Assembly: GCA_964020155.1 (NCBI GenBank)
Contig: OZ026551.1
Span: 2,596,018-2,660,017, forward strand
DNA from: Chondrilla cf. caribensis
Lineage: Eukaryota > Porifera > Demospongiae > Chondrillida > Chondrillidae
Reading direction: 5' to 3'
DNA: 64,000 nucleotides
The notes beneath the pieces are model-generated. The model was not told the DNA's origin and searched no databases. It saw nothing but the letters and a program-made list of their open reading frames with translations. Positions 11,101 through 25,800 of this stretch are shown here, piece after piece. The position numbers and the translations under genes are program-made. Positions within the stretch are counted from its first letter, which is position 1. The number at the start of each line of letters is the position of its first letter.

Positions 11101-14100
11101 TTATAATGTATATGCATTTAGTCTGTCTCAACTCAAAAAATGCATGTTAATCATGGGCATTTCAGAATACATTTAACTCTTCATTTTCCTGGGACTTTTG
11201 TCAGAAAATATATCACAAAATGAATTAAAAAATGAAATTTGAACAGCTTCTACAATTGGTCACCTTGATGATGCATTAATAATAACATATCCAGAATGGA
11301 CATTCCTGAGTTCGATTCAAATCCTCTTCACTTAGAAGACATCAAACAATTTCAAAGACCTTTTCAGAAATAAAAAGAATCATGTGTATGCAAACTCACC
11401 CTATGCCTATGCTATTATACATACTATCCATTAATTGTTATAAATGAACAAAACATGAAATGGAAACAGTACACCAATAGTCAGTTCAACATTCTGACTC
11501 TCGAACCCATATACTAGACGTTCTCAATAATTTTCATCTTCACTCACTCCCTATCTCTTCCCATTACTCAACCTACAAGCATTTCTCTATATACTTCATT
11601 TTTCTTGCATTCTGTTATGTTCCTTTATCTCAATCAGGTGTCCTTGCCTACTCCATCTTTGATCATTTACCTGTTCTTCTTGCTATGAATTGGTTGTCTC
11701 TAAATTACCTCTAAAAAAATAACTAGATGCTCTACAAACATTAATCAAGTTTACTTGCGAAGAAACGATCGTAGCTGGCTGTTGTTCATTGTTAAGTCAG
11801 TATCCATAATTCCAGCCAAAAACAATTGAATAAAACATGTTCTGATGAAGGTATACATTAGAATGAATATATAGTATAGTAGCCGAACCGTCAACTTTTT
11901 ATTCCATTGTTTTTGGTTGGAATTATGGATACTGACTTTACACTACTCAAGTTTAACTTAAAGATCTTTCCATGAACCATGGTCGGTGTTAGATATCTTG
12001 AATGATGTTTATGACAAGGTATTCTTCTTTAATTATCTTTTTTTTGGCATTGCTAATATCCATGCTCCTTTAAAGAAGGTAGGAGTGAAGAAAAAATGTG
12101 ATCCCTGTATTTAAAAATCAATATACAAGGAAATTGACAAGACAAATCATATGACATTATTTTTATGACATTGTTCTGGGAGTCCCTGCTGAACTCCTTC
12201 AATTTTTTCACAGTTGCAAATTTGCCAGATCCCACATTGTCCATCTTTATTCTCTATATAGCCTACTCTTTAGCCAATTTACCTGTTTCCGAAATCTAAA
12301 AACCACTATCATGAATACCTGCGTACTGTAAAAATAAACATAAATGCTGAAAATGAACATATCAATCTTGACACAACAAGTTGTAGCAAATATCTTGCAT
12401 CTACACATGCACTCAAAAGTAAGTGACCAGTCCCAAAAAGATTGATTCCAAGGTGGTAGTACTGCTTAAGTGAAAGGATTGAAACTGGACATGAAAGTCA
12501 CATTTTTATCCAATAAGGTGGACTGTTACGAATAACAAATATTATAGTAAACAGCTTGAGTTTATTAGTAAGATTGAAGTGTGACAGCCTTCAGCTTCAA
12601 TAACAACCTCTATCCTGTGAGACATTGAGTTTATAAGATTCCTGATTAAAAATAAAATTGCTTTGATTGCACCACATTTTTTCTTTGTTTCTGTCATCCT
12701 GGCAGTGGCTCCAGAGCTCTTTCTTGATTCAGTGCCATAGGTGCTCAATCAGGTTTATGTCTAGCGACTGCATAGGCAGAATAGTACTATGATGCCCTTA
12801 TGGGTGTGGAAATGTTTACGGCTACTGTATGGCAAGGAGTTATATATAACATGAAGTTGTTGAGAAAAATAGTCTGGCTGAAGGCAGAAGATATTTCTTG
12901 CTTCTCCCTTCGTTCAACAGACAGAGGCCCTGTTATCACTATAAACATATACAATAAAGCTGAAACCTGAACTTTTCATTGAACGGAATTATGCTCCATT
13001 CCTCATTGGTCCAATTCTGATGTTGTGTTACACAATCGAGAAGCTCAAGAAAGGAAAATTCCTGGAGACTCTTGTTTGCAGTCCAGCTTCGGCCAGAAAC
13101 ATCCTCACCCTTGGTATGGACACATTAATTCCTTAATCCACTTGTAACTCTTGCCTTTTGGGGACTGGTGGCTTAAAACAGACAAAAGAATCACTATAAT
13201 ATGATGTCCTAATTCCTCTTGACTGTAGTTTTGGAGCAGCCAACCTGATCTGCAATTTAGCATTGCGAATATATGTTTTCTTGTAAGAACTACAATTTAT
13301 GCTAGCTGTGAAATATGAATTCTTGACATTGTCTCTCAATAAACGCTTCCAATTTAGTTGCTATAGTTCTTTACCTTCCTTAAACAATGGAATGATTGCC
13401 TAATGAGGGAAATTCATGTTTCTAAATTCCAGAGCAACTTGTCGGCAGTCGTTTCGTGGCAATCAGTTAATTATGAATGCATGTGTATAATATGTGACAT
13501 GATCCGAGAAAATGACTAATCTCACACATTGTATACATATCCATTGTGGACATAATCTGTATATTGTTATTATTGGCCAGTGTTATCTAATTGAAAACAT
13601 TGTGACCTATATCATATTGTTGAATAATCACTAATATAATGTTGCTTAGTTTCCATGTAATATCTCAAAATGCCTTCTTTACTCATACTTTTCACATAAT
13701 GATACTATAATTCTGCACATAATACACTGCATCCACATATCTTTGTATAAAATAGAATGATGTGCTATTACTATAATATTATGTATAGCTCTTAGTCAAA
13801 ATACACCAAAACATGTTTTGACACAGATTTTAACCCCTTTCCTCAAATCCTACCACACATATTATACTCTCTTCCCTTTTACCTGATGACAGGGAATCCA
13901 TTGCTTGAAGAGTCATTGGAACAGTCACTAACAATAGAGCTACTGAACACACTTCCTTCTAGTCCACGAACAAGAGAAGATTCCTGCACATTTAAGGAGT
14001 GCTTTACACATGAAAATTTAGGAGAGAACTCACCATTATCAAAAGCTATTGAGATGCTAGATAGGGCTTTACAGGAGCCAACAAGATATTTAGTTGACTT

Positions 14101-17100
14101 TCCACACTTCAGAGAGGGATTTCATTTTGAAAGTGCTCTTAAGGCATATGAAGAAGGCAAAGAAAAATTAAAAGTAGGAAAATTAGCTCCAATATTATTT
14201 GTTCATGATATTGTTGCATGATTGCTGTTGTCATTTTACTCTAGTATGCAGCTGATCTTATGCTATACCTGGTATCAGAGGTTTCTCCAAAGATGTGTTA
14301 CAAGTTGAATGTTCATGGAGGTATTTATAATATGTATGCGGCAGTCCCGGGTAGAAAACGAACATTAGTGTGTGATGGTCGAAATTGTTTTTTTCTTTTT
14401 AATAAATGAAAACCTAAGGGTATCCTCTTGGTTTTTTGCAAGTGATAGCATTTTTCGTCCATAGGGTGTGTTATCACGGAGGTTCAAATACGACGGTTTG
14501 TCGGTACGCAATGCATAGGAACTCGTGCACACGTGAACGTGTACGTGCTCACGCAACTCTTACCTTGCCGTGACACTCATTAAAACCCTCATCTATAGAG
14601 ATTTGTACTGGCTTCAGGTCTTTGAGAATCCTGTGACATTGATTTTTGCACGTACGACTGATTGGGATGAGTCAGTACTTAGTATGAAGCTAGGACTGAG
14701 GCAACCTAAGAGCACTTCTAGATCGTCCAGTGATAAAGATAGCCTGTCGCTGTTTTTGACGCTAAGAAACGACGTATCCCCATATCATATCATATATAAT
14801 TCCATCCAAAATCTAGTACCTAGTATTATATTCTGCACACACATTATTAACATGTGCATAATATGTATTCCTATAGCATTGACCATTGAAGAGTTCAAAG
14901 GATTCCTAGAACCAATACAAAAGCAGGCTATGGATATTCATAAGGCATGGACATTTTCATCTCCATGTCCAAAAATAGTGGTATGATTGCATTTTAATTG
15001 AAAATTCATTTTGTAGCACATGTAACAATTAATGCTTATCATTTACTAGGTGTTTTTAGATGAGATTAATACTGCACAATACCCTGGTCTCATGAAGGAA
15101 ATTATCATTGATAGAACCTTTCATGGAATGGTATGGTTTAGGGTAGGATTTCAATACTCTAAACCAAATGGATCAAGTTTTATGTTGTACATTTTGCAGC
15201 CTCTACCAAGCAATCTCTTTATCATCGCTGCTTGTAACCCACACCGAGGACACAGCCTGGTGACACATGAACCAAGGGAGAATATCGACAATTGGATAAA
15301 AGGAACATACTATGTGAACAAACTGCATCCTTCCATTCAGTGTCTAATATGGAAATACGGGGCACTTGATGAACGCCAGGAACATAAGTATATCCATGAA
15401 AAAATGGCTGTTATTAGTAAAGAAAAGGACAGGGATGAGAGGTATATATATAAACAATTTGGTGTATAATTAATATTTAAATGTTGTTGCTATACAGTAC
15501 TGAGTAGATGCAATGACATGTTATACAGTCATGGTCTTAATTTATTGATATGTTTGCTTTATTGGATATTGTAACTTCTTACTGATTAAATTTGAGTCCT
15601 CACTTAATAGATACATAATAGATATTCTTAATACCTAATTGTGACACTTTATTATTATTAATTTAGGTTGGCTGTGGAGGCTCTTAGTGAAAAGATAGGA
15701 GAAAGCCAGAGAAAATTGAGGGAATTTGCTAAAGAACATTACATAGATGCAGGATATTCAGAGAAATTATCCACAGAAATGTCAAACAGCTGTGTTAGCC
15801 AGAGAGACATTCAAGTGAATACCTAAAATAATACATAATTCATTAATGATTATCATGTTATTGGAATGCCTATTAAGAATTGTTTCAAATTCTTTTCACA
15901 GCGTGCCTTCACGATTTATGAAGCTCTGCTAGAAATGTACAATAAGTAAGATCTCCATGCACATTTTCAAAGTCTTTCGGTCAAAACATGTGTTACTATT
16001 TGCCCATCATCAACATGCAGGTTTCAAACACTCCAAGATGTACCTCATCCCTCCTGTGGTGAAAAAGTACAGTCCTTGAGAAGAAGAGCACTATTTGTAT
16101 CCCTAGGTGTAGTTTATTACTTCAGGCTGACATTTGAGCATCGGCAGCTCTATGTGAAATCAATAGAACATGGCATCGATAGTCAGGGTTCAGGAATAAA
16201 ATTTAAGGAAGCTCTTGAACAAGAAGTACGAGTTTGTAACACTTAACATGTTGTTTTTTATGACAATGTTCTTTTATTGTGCAGATGACATTTTATTGCA
16301 ATGCAATCCACCTTCCACATGGTGTGGCTAAAACCCAACCTTTGAAGGAAAACCTGCTCTGTATTGTTTTGTGCTGTTGTACCAGAATACCCTTGTTGAT
16401 TGTTGGTGAACCTGGATGTAGCAAAACATTCTCTTTTACCTTAGCTACAAATAATTTCAAAGGTCCTGAATCTCCTAAGTAAGTTCCTTCAGATCACATA
16501 GTCATACTTTTAAATTTAACCCTATTTCCATTTGCATTAAAATTTCCGCATGCCCCTTATTTTGCTTAGGCCGATATTTAGGCATAAAACTGAGTATAAC
16601 TAAAGTGCTTCTACATTTGACAATAAGGTTCTTGGCTGATTAGTTTTTTTGCTAAAATTTGTTTGTAGAAGAATACTCGACTGATTCACAAAGGCCTGTT
16701 GTCATTTTACTCACTTTTTTGCTCTCAAAGTACAATAATGATATATGATGTACATGTATGCATATCGCTAAGTATTACTTCGTAGCAAATTTGTAACCTT
16801 ATGGTATAATTTCACATTAATAACAGGTGCATACAATGGCTCGAAAGTGAACCCACCCCTTGAATTTCCTTGTTGATCACATCACATTACACAATATTCC
16901 ATCACTGAACAAGCCAGTTACCTATACCAAGAGACTACTATTAGATCCTCTCTACATTGTGCACTATAATAGTAGTTCTCATTAAAAGGCTCAGTAAAGA
17001 AAATGTCTTTGTCTCTGGGGTTGGGCCTTAGGCTCTGTCATTTTGCAATGTCTGTAGTTTGCAACACCCTAAAACCTCAAATGCTAGTTCTTTCTACGTT

Positions 17101-19820
17101 ATAACTATATGCTTTGTATGTATGATTGTGCTACTGAAATGGGAGATGCTGTTATTATGATGTAAAATTGTCTTTACAGAATCTAGCTAGCTGTATTTTT
17201 TTCTTTGCAGGTCAATATTTCGAGATACAAATGTGTTTCGAAATCTTTGCCCACATTATCATCAATGCTCACGAAGAACAACATCAACAGAGGTTGAAAA
17301 AGTATTTTTGAGGGCAATAGAAAGACAGCAAAGAAAAGATGAAACAGTTGAGAATGGTAACCCCATATTCATCGTGACCTAACTACTTGCAATTCAATTA
17401 CATAGATTTGATGTAATATAAATGTTTATCTGATTAGTTGTCTTCATGGATGAAGCTGGCTTGCCTGAAGAGAGTATGGAAGCACTAAAGGTATCCTTTG
17501 GCTTTGTTAAATCAGCAATTCAGTAATCAATAAAGTATAATCAAGTTGATTAATAAGGCAATGTTTAAAAAATGACTTACACAGCATTTTTGAAGCCATC
17601 CTGTATACTGTATGTTTATAAATCATTCATAATGAAAAAGTGATGAATTGACTTGTTAATTTCATTCCAACAGGTTCTGCACAAGTACCTTGATGATCCT
17701 CAAGTGTCCTTTATTGGAATTTCCAACCATGTTCTTGATGCTGCCAAAAGTAACAGAGCCATCACTTTGTTCCGTCAGCATACTGGCAATGTAGGTTATG
17801 AACATATTCTGAATGATATCATTACACTCATTAACCTCAGTATCTTGCTATTTCCAAAAATTTACCAGAATTAACCAATTATACGTCAATGACGCCAATT
17901 CGTGTCATAAAAATAGTGAGCAAAAAATCCCATATGTCTCAGTCGAGGAAGCTTTTATCAACCCGAAACTGTCCTTGCATATAGCTCTATTATTTAATTA
18001 CCACCTAGTAATAGAAAGAGCATCTCCAGAAAAAGTACAAAGGAATTCGATCGAAAGCGAGGGAGTTATTCACTAACAAAGCACACAAACTTCGGCACTT
18101 GCTCTTGTAGATGGATGATTCGCTGCCATATAGACACTCGAAAGTCTTTTCTTCATACAGGTACATTATTGATTGCATTCAGGCTAAAATGTGAAGATTC
18201 TTTTTTCTGACATGCGGCAAGACAAATTACACCTTCTAGATGAATTCAATTCAGCCACAAGAGTCACACGCAAGGATGATATCATGGAACATATTTGTTA
18301 AATAGTAAAATTTTTCAGCCCTCTTATTCCATGATAATTTTTCCATGAAACAACTAACACCAAATATAGATGATCTTGATTAAATGAAGAATTGCAACCC
18401 AAATACATTCCAGGTACTAGTTACCTGAACAACAACCAGCCATGAAGAGGTGCTTCTTTGTGTCAGCATCTCAAATTTGGATAAGTCATTCTTACCTAGA
18501 CCTGTACCCAAGATTTGAGGACTTTAAACCATTCAGGAATTATTTTTTATTGTTCATAGCTGACATAAATTAATATGAAACAGTAGGTATACAATAACAG
18601 GCTGTTTAACTAGATTTTAATAACATATTTTGGAACATTTTATTTATAGTACTGCATGCAATAAGTTTGCTAAATAATATTATATATATTTATAATACTT
18701 GCAAAATCTACAGCAAGACGATATGTTAGAGCTTCTAGCAGAAGGCTGCTTTGGTGGTTCATCTCCATATATACAAACCATCTGTGAAGGATATCAAAAT
18801 CTCATGAAGGAACAAAGGTATTCCTATTCTCTCAATAATTGTGTTTAATATCAAATTCATTAGTGTAACGAATACAGGTACAAATCACTTTTTGGCTTAC
18901 GAGATCTGATGCACCTTTTCAGTTACATGAGGAGAAATATGCCACAAAATGGAGAGATATATAATGATGAATTTCATAAATATCTCATAGTAAAAGGTAT
19001 TGAGAGAAATTTTGGTGGAACAGAGAGACTCCTAGATGTGGTGCAGTGTATTTTTCCAGTTGAGTGCAAACGTCTCTAAGTATAGAGAAATCAATTTGTT
19101 GTATTATGATCCTACACTTTCATCCCATAGGAGTCAACAGCAATGCCAAGGAACATTGTGGAGATACTTAGAGAAAGTCTTGATGATCATCCACACTATT
19201 CAAGTTCATTTGATGAGATTGAAAGATTTCAAGGACATGTTGAAGAAGTTCGGTATAAGATTGTGATTGATCCTAGTGAAGATTATACCAGTAGACGTCT
19301 GATGCTGATGTTTAACTTGTTTGAGAGGACAGTAATGAAAACTTTTATAATTGGTGAATTTCCTGATGATGGTGACTTGCAAAAGGTACTGTGGTCGATT
19401 CAATATATTATTATGATATTTTGTATACCAACAAGTTACAAATTTGAACCTCCTGTAGATTGACATGATTGCTGAAATTTCCCATGCTGCCAGTAATGGT
19501 GAACTGGTCTTCATGTTGCAAACAGACTCAATCCATGAGAGTTTTTATGATCTTTTCAATCAGCACTTCAGAATAATCCATGCAAAAGATGGACCTCACT
19601 TCTATGCTACTGTTGCCATTGGTAGTCATAGCAAGCCTTGTCAGGTTGAACCTAACTTTCAATGTGTGGTAATTCTTCGAGAAACTGAACTAATGACAAC
19701 ACCTGCTCCTTTTCTCAATCGTTTTGAGAAATACAGACTATCAACTCACTCTTTCTTAGCAGCTTCATTGAGCTTTCTACCAACTGGAGTGAAGACTGCT
19801 GTTGAAATTGCACATGGAAT

Positions 19821-19872
<52 letters not shown>

Positions 19873-22800
19873 CGTGCGTGCGTGTGTTTGGGTGTGTGTG
19901 TTTGTGTGGGTGTGTGGGCGTGGGATTATGTAATAATGTGTGTTTGGTTGTATCATATTGGCATTTTCATTGTAATACTTACTTGTGATTTTTCATAGTC
20001 TTCTTAAAATCTTCATTATGTGTAGTGATTTTATATTCTCTATTAGGTTAAGGGTTTGGTTGATGAAATTGGTCCAAGCAACTTTTGTGGTTTTGATACC
20101 TGCACAACAATTAATTCTTTGCTTCTGGAGTTGTTACCCAAGAGAAAGTGCTCCCTGCAAAGCCAACCAGCAGAAAGGAACCTTCCCACAAAAAAGGATT
20201 GCCTCATGTACATTTATGAGCAGCTAGTCAAGCTAAACTTCAACATATTTGTGGTATGTCACAATCAGATTGAAAACAAATCTTACAGTCTTGCATTATA
20301 ACCTCTCTTTGAAACCTGTAGGATATGAATCAAATAGATTCAGATTGGGCTCTTATTGAGGCACTTCTGCCGGAGAAGAATGTTCTTGATTCTTGCTGCC
20401 AGGAACCGAAGTTCCTTCGAAAGTCAATGGAGACTGGAGCAAGTGGCAAATCAAACATTTGCATTCAGTTGATCTCACACCTGGTATTCGTAACAATAGT
20501 TCGGAAGCTTTTGCAAATCTTAACACCTGAATCCTTAATTATGTCAATGACTAGAAGGTGATGATAATTATTCTCACTTATAATTACAATACATTTCGTC
20601 TGTTGCTTACAAGCTACCTGTGTTCTGCAGAACCTTGCCAGAATGGTGTACAGACATTTACTTGCTTAATCAAGAGTCCTTCTCCTTGACACAAGTAATA
20701 ACAAAGAAGCTCAGGTATGTAATATCCTAACGTGGTAACGAAAATGTTAACTGAAATTCCAGTCATTTTGAACAGTTTAGGTTCATGTGCAGATAGAATG
20801 TGAAGGGCACCAAAATGTGAAAATGTCAATTACCATTCATAGAATGCTTACACTGAAAGTTTTCCAAAATTATTTTATTAATTGCCATAATTGCTAACTA
20901 AATAGTAAATGGTATTTAAGCTATTAACAGAGTGATTGCCAATAGTGATACTTAACTTAATACCAGGGTATTTCTTACTCTGCTACTGATATACAGTATG
21001 GTTCAAAGATAACTAAACATTACCAGTTAAAAGTTACCTGTTAATCCAATAACGGTTAATGTTTATCGGTTAAAAGTTGACTATTTACTAGTAACCGTTA
21101 ACCGATAACCAACTACTGGTAATGGTTAACAGATAACGGTTAAGGGTTAACTGTTAACTGAAAAACTATTACATTAAATGATTACTATTTGTTTTTTTGA
21201 ACCGTAATGTACTATAATATTCAGAGGGGTTTTCGCATGAGAGGGAATGGAATAGCATTCAAATCATGCAGCACTGGAAGGTAATATGAAGAGTTCAAAT
21301 GTAGATTTGTTATCGGGAACATCTTGTAAGTTTTCAGTTTGATATACTTCATCAATAGAATATTATCTTAAAGCCAGCTCGAGTATAGGTCATGATTATT
21401 TACATGTTAACAAATTGATTATAACAATGTGATAAGGACTTGAACACATTGCCTGTCTATAAAGTATCGACAATATCCCAAAAATTCCATACAATCATGA
21501 ATTCAGTAATTCTATTCAAGAATGTTCCTTAGTTGAGTAAGCATCCTGATAATTAGGCCATATTGTTACTATAGTTACCTTACTATTGAAAAATTGCACT
21601 ATATTCTATTGCTTGCAGCAAAGTATTCTTTTTAGTAAGTTAAGTATTTACTTTTGCAAAAGTCATTGCGTTCCTGCATAATATCATTCAGTGCTTCATG
21701 ATCACTATGACTCTCCCTCACAGGTCAAAGGTGGTTTGCTTTACAGCTAATATAGAAGGCTCACATCATGCTACATTGGAGGGTATATCTGAAATGACTA
21801 CATATGAACATTGTGATGTGAGTTTACTTGAGAGGATAAAATCTTTTGCTAAGTGTCCCATTTTCAAAACATTCTTTCACTGTAATTTTGTAAGTTTCCA
21901 AGATTCACTTAGTTCACTTACTAGCATTGCTTGTAGGTATTGAGTTCATGAAGCTTGCTTCATGAAGCATAATATGTGAGGGAGTATGAGTAAATTCACA
22001 CATTGCATGCATATGCGTTTTCAACATCATGCAAAAGCTTTATCACTGAGCTTAATGATGACTTCTTTGGAAATTCGATAGCTAATTCCGTTTCTAAGAT
22101 ATGCTGGGTTTATGTCTTGCCTTGAGTTACTCATTAGTGGAAGTAGACTTATTTATCACATCTGTGTACATGAGACTACAGCTGGCAGTACCACCAATAC
22201 AGTAGGAAAGGACAACTGCAGAGGGGTAGTTGCTGTGATGGCAGCACAGTGGCTATGGTGGCTACAGCCACACACCCTGGGTTCAAGTCCCTCAGTTGCC
22301 ACTTTTTTGCCAAGTTTCTCCTTCCTCTCCTAGAAGGTTGCATTCCATACATTCTTGAGTCACCAGTACAGCTGCTTCTTTAAAATAAGTATATTCCACC
22401 AATAGTAAAAATGAGATTTACTGAAGAAATGTAAATGTTAATTTTTTCCCCACAGACATGTTATGACAAGTATCTCTGTTTACGTAAAAGTGTGATATTG
22501 CCCATTTTCTCAGACCTGCTCGCATATTTAAGAAATACTTGCATAATTGATTGGGAAAGTAATTCCAGTTTGAAAGAAATTTGGTCTGCTTTGCCACTGG
22601 AACTGGAATCACTTGCTTGTCATATTGGATATTGGACAACATCTCCATTCTTTAAATGGAAGAAAAGGAAGCTTCCTCAGGTCCTTTTAAGAAGATATGG
22701 CTATTTTTAAGGGTTCAGCAATAGGTTATAAAATTGACACCATGATGATCACAAAGGGCTGCATGGAGGCTTTTAGGGTACACTTAATGATAATGTGAAT

Positions 22801-25800
22801 GGTCACTATATTATTTTGATAACTACAACATATTATCATTCCAGACACTTCTAAAAGGGAAAAGAGTAATGATAGCACCATCTTTGACAGTGAAATTATT
22901 TGGAATATTCTATATGTGCTATAATTGTATTATTCATTTAAATGAGGATGATGTTAACATTCCACAGAATACCGTTATATGCAAGTTGTCTGAGATTTCA
23001 ACAGCAGAGGAATTCCATGACAGGCTCGGCAAATTTGTTTCCTCTGAAGATCAGACAACGTTCATTGTGGTGAGTCTGATATGTTGACTACATGACCGTC
23101 CATGTCAAAAGAGTCGGATAAACAAATCTGACAGAATTTTTTTGGTATCACTTGAAATCTTGGACATAGCTGTGTTGAATAGTACAAGCAATAGTTTCTG
23201 TTTCCATTCTTATGTTACAATACTTATACATAAATAACTTCAAGAGTTACGCATCCAAGAAAAATAGCCACTTCCCTATTCTCGCATGATTTCATATCAT
23301 AGCAATCACATGACATATACTGTGTGTCAGAGTCTAATTTCTATTAAATCCATTTATAGGTCTGTATTTTCACTAAATAGCATATTTCCGGGTCCAAAGG
23401 GTGTATTTTGGAAATGCTAATTTTTTGCACCTAAAGATCAAATTTGTAACATTTACACCATGTTTATATATTGGAACTTGAACATGTTTCACCTATAATT
23501 GTAATTGGAAGAAGTACAAGAAACTTCTTTATCGCTTCCATGCTCATGTTTTACTTCTTGGTCACATACTAAGATGTATTGTCCCATAATTGTTCCTGAT
23601 AACTATACTATCACATATATTCCTCTATGTAATCGTCACTTGCCATCAATCAACAAATGGGTCAAATAATGCCACATTCTCTAAACGTCTCTCCTACTAT
23701 ACCAATTTAGATTGCCAACATGACTGCTAGTAGCAAATCATTGGTCAACTATGTACGAGTGAAAATTGATGAAGTTGATGAATCTACCAGGAGTGACATA
23801 AGAAAGGTTACTACAATATTCCATCAAACTCTCACAAGTGAAAAGTCTACTAATATGCTTATGCTCAAATAGGTCTTCCTTATTCTGCTGTATTTTCCAC
23901 CTGCCATTTCTCAAAAATCATGCTATCCTGCAATTTTCCTTCATGGATGGGATTACTATTTTTTGGATACTTTCAATATTGGAGGAAGAAATGTTTCCAC
24001 TCAATGGCTGTCACTAAGGTACTAACTATGTCAAGGTTTCCATATACTAGACACAGTTTCATTTTTTACTTTGAATCTTTTATGTAGGGACCTCTTTTGG
24101 TATGCTTATAAGGGAGATGTTGCATTTAACCAATCCGTGAGACAGAAAATGCTGAAAAGTGGTTTATCACTATTAAACGATGCTGCAAATGCAATACTAG
24201 CAAGGTAAGATTCCATATATTAAGGAAATTGAATTGTTGTATATCAACAAATAACTTAACTCATTGTTATTCATAGAGTGTCCTTCAGTTCATTCGAATC
24301 TGCTGGGAAATTTAATGCTCTTTCTGTAAGTGTAAGATCAAAGCGAGATGCTCTTGAAGAAATGCTGTTGAAAACAGACATGGGCAAATTTTTGATTGAG
24401 TTCTATATGGAATATTGGACCCCTGATGTTGTTGACAAATATCTCCAAGGTGCTGCTTCATACTCACGAGGATGTAAAGCAATGATAAGTGTTACCGATT
24501 TGGTAAGAGTTGCATATTCTAATTAGAACTACCCATATGAATTGAAAATATATTAAAATTATGTACTATGTAGGTGTTCCACCAGTTTGAAAACATGCTT
24601 CATTTGTTTCTGGCTTACATGGTGCATCATCTAAACATGACATTCAACTTGGATACATTTGATAGAGTAACATTGCAACTCTATCTAAATCTCCTCAATG
24701 TGCTTCCAAGACCACAAAGCCTTGCTCAACTAAAAGGAGAGAGCTCCTTACATGCCCCTCGTATATGTATGAAGTTCACCTGTTTTCCAAATTTTGAAAA
24801 TGTATGTTCATACATCAGTGCTGGGCTGCAAGACATTTTCAAAAGCCACTCAGAAGAAGCAGGTAATGCATGCCTGACATACATTTGAGTTCAGTATTGT
24901 TTTATTTCCGAACATGTATTACAGAATAATTTTACTGTTTTGTAGACTTCAAACAGAATATTTCTGCAATCTCCAATCTCTGGTTAGAGGTTAGTATGTC
25001 ATGTGATACCATGCCTAAGTTTAGACTGGTTGATAACATGAATTTCCTTAGATCCTTTTATAAAATTCTGTCTCACATGACTTTAGTTTGTAACTAAGCT
25101 AATATCTTTACTAATATTGAATTATTGTTTGAGGCTATGTAACTTTAATCTAACATTTCAATCAATAGGCTGTGAAGCACTCTGAGAATCGATTCCTAAC
25201 AACCTCACTTGAATTTATAATGAAGGATGATGAATTACTGCACAGGTATATTGAAGATTTTGCCACGTGCAAACTAATGCTTCCAGAAAGAGAAAACATA
25301 ACTGTGCTTGAGGACCTGTTAGGGAGCACTGGTGCTAAAACTGCAGCTGAGAGATTAGTAGTCCTCCATTCGTTGCTTCATTTCAGTGCAGTTGGTATCA
25401 GAGACTTCTGGACTGTAATTGGTTACCTTAAAAGCAGTTTATTATCAACATCTCTACAGCCTCAAATTGTATTAACATGCCTCATGGGAGGCAGGCAAAA
25501 GATATCTTTTTTTGTATCAGAACTGCTATTCAAAGCCTTGGAGAGATGCCACCGCGCTCAAGAGCATCTGAAAAAGTGGCACCAGACGGCTTGTCAGCTG
25601 GTACAGTGCACGTTGCATGCACAAAACTGTTTTGTGTAAAACTGTGCAATAGTGAACTATTATTAAACAAACACACAAGAAGGTCTTGCATGACCATGTG
25701 TTATCTATGTAACAATCCTACACACATATATACCTGGATTATAGTAGCTTTAGGCTATAACTAAGTTCTTTTTTAATCTTTGTACAACAAATGTTGTCTA

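Noticed and set aside
14510..14560. CACGTG-containing palindromic stretch (GTGCACACGTGAACGTGTACGTGC region)
   Set aside because: Short and inside an intron with no gene start nearby; insufficient to call a regulatory site.
14774..14876. Intron 14774-14876 as the simplest splice in the first AAA+ unit
   Set aside because: Its 103-nt length breaks the frame and would create TGA; a donor at 14730 keeps it, so I left the border open.
19800..19998. Val-Cys repeat tail of the exon frame
   Set aside because: It is read-through of the GT microsatellite after the splice donor.
22112..22333. 73-codon + strand frame
   Set aside because: It covers the tRNA-like element and has no protein similarity.
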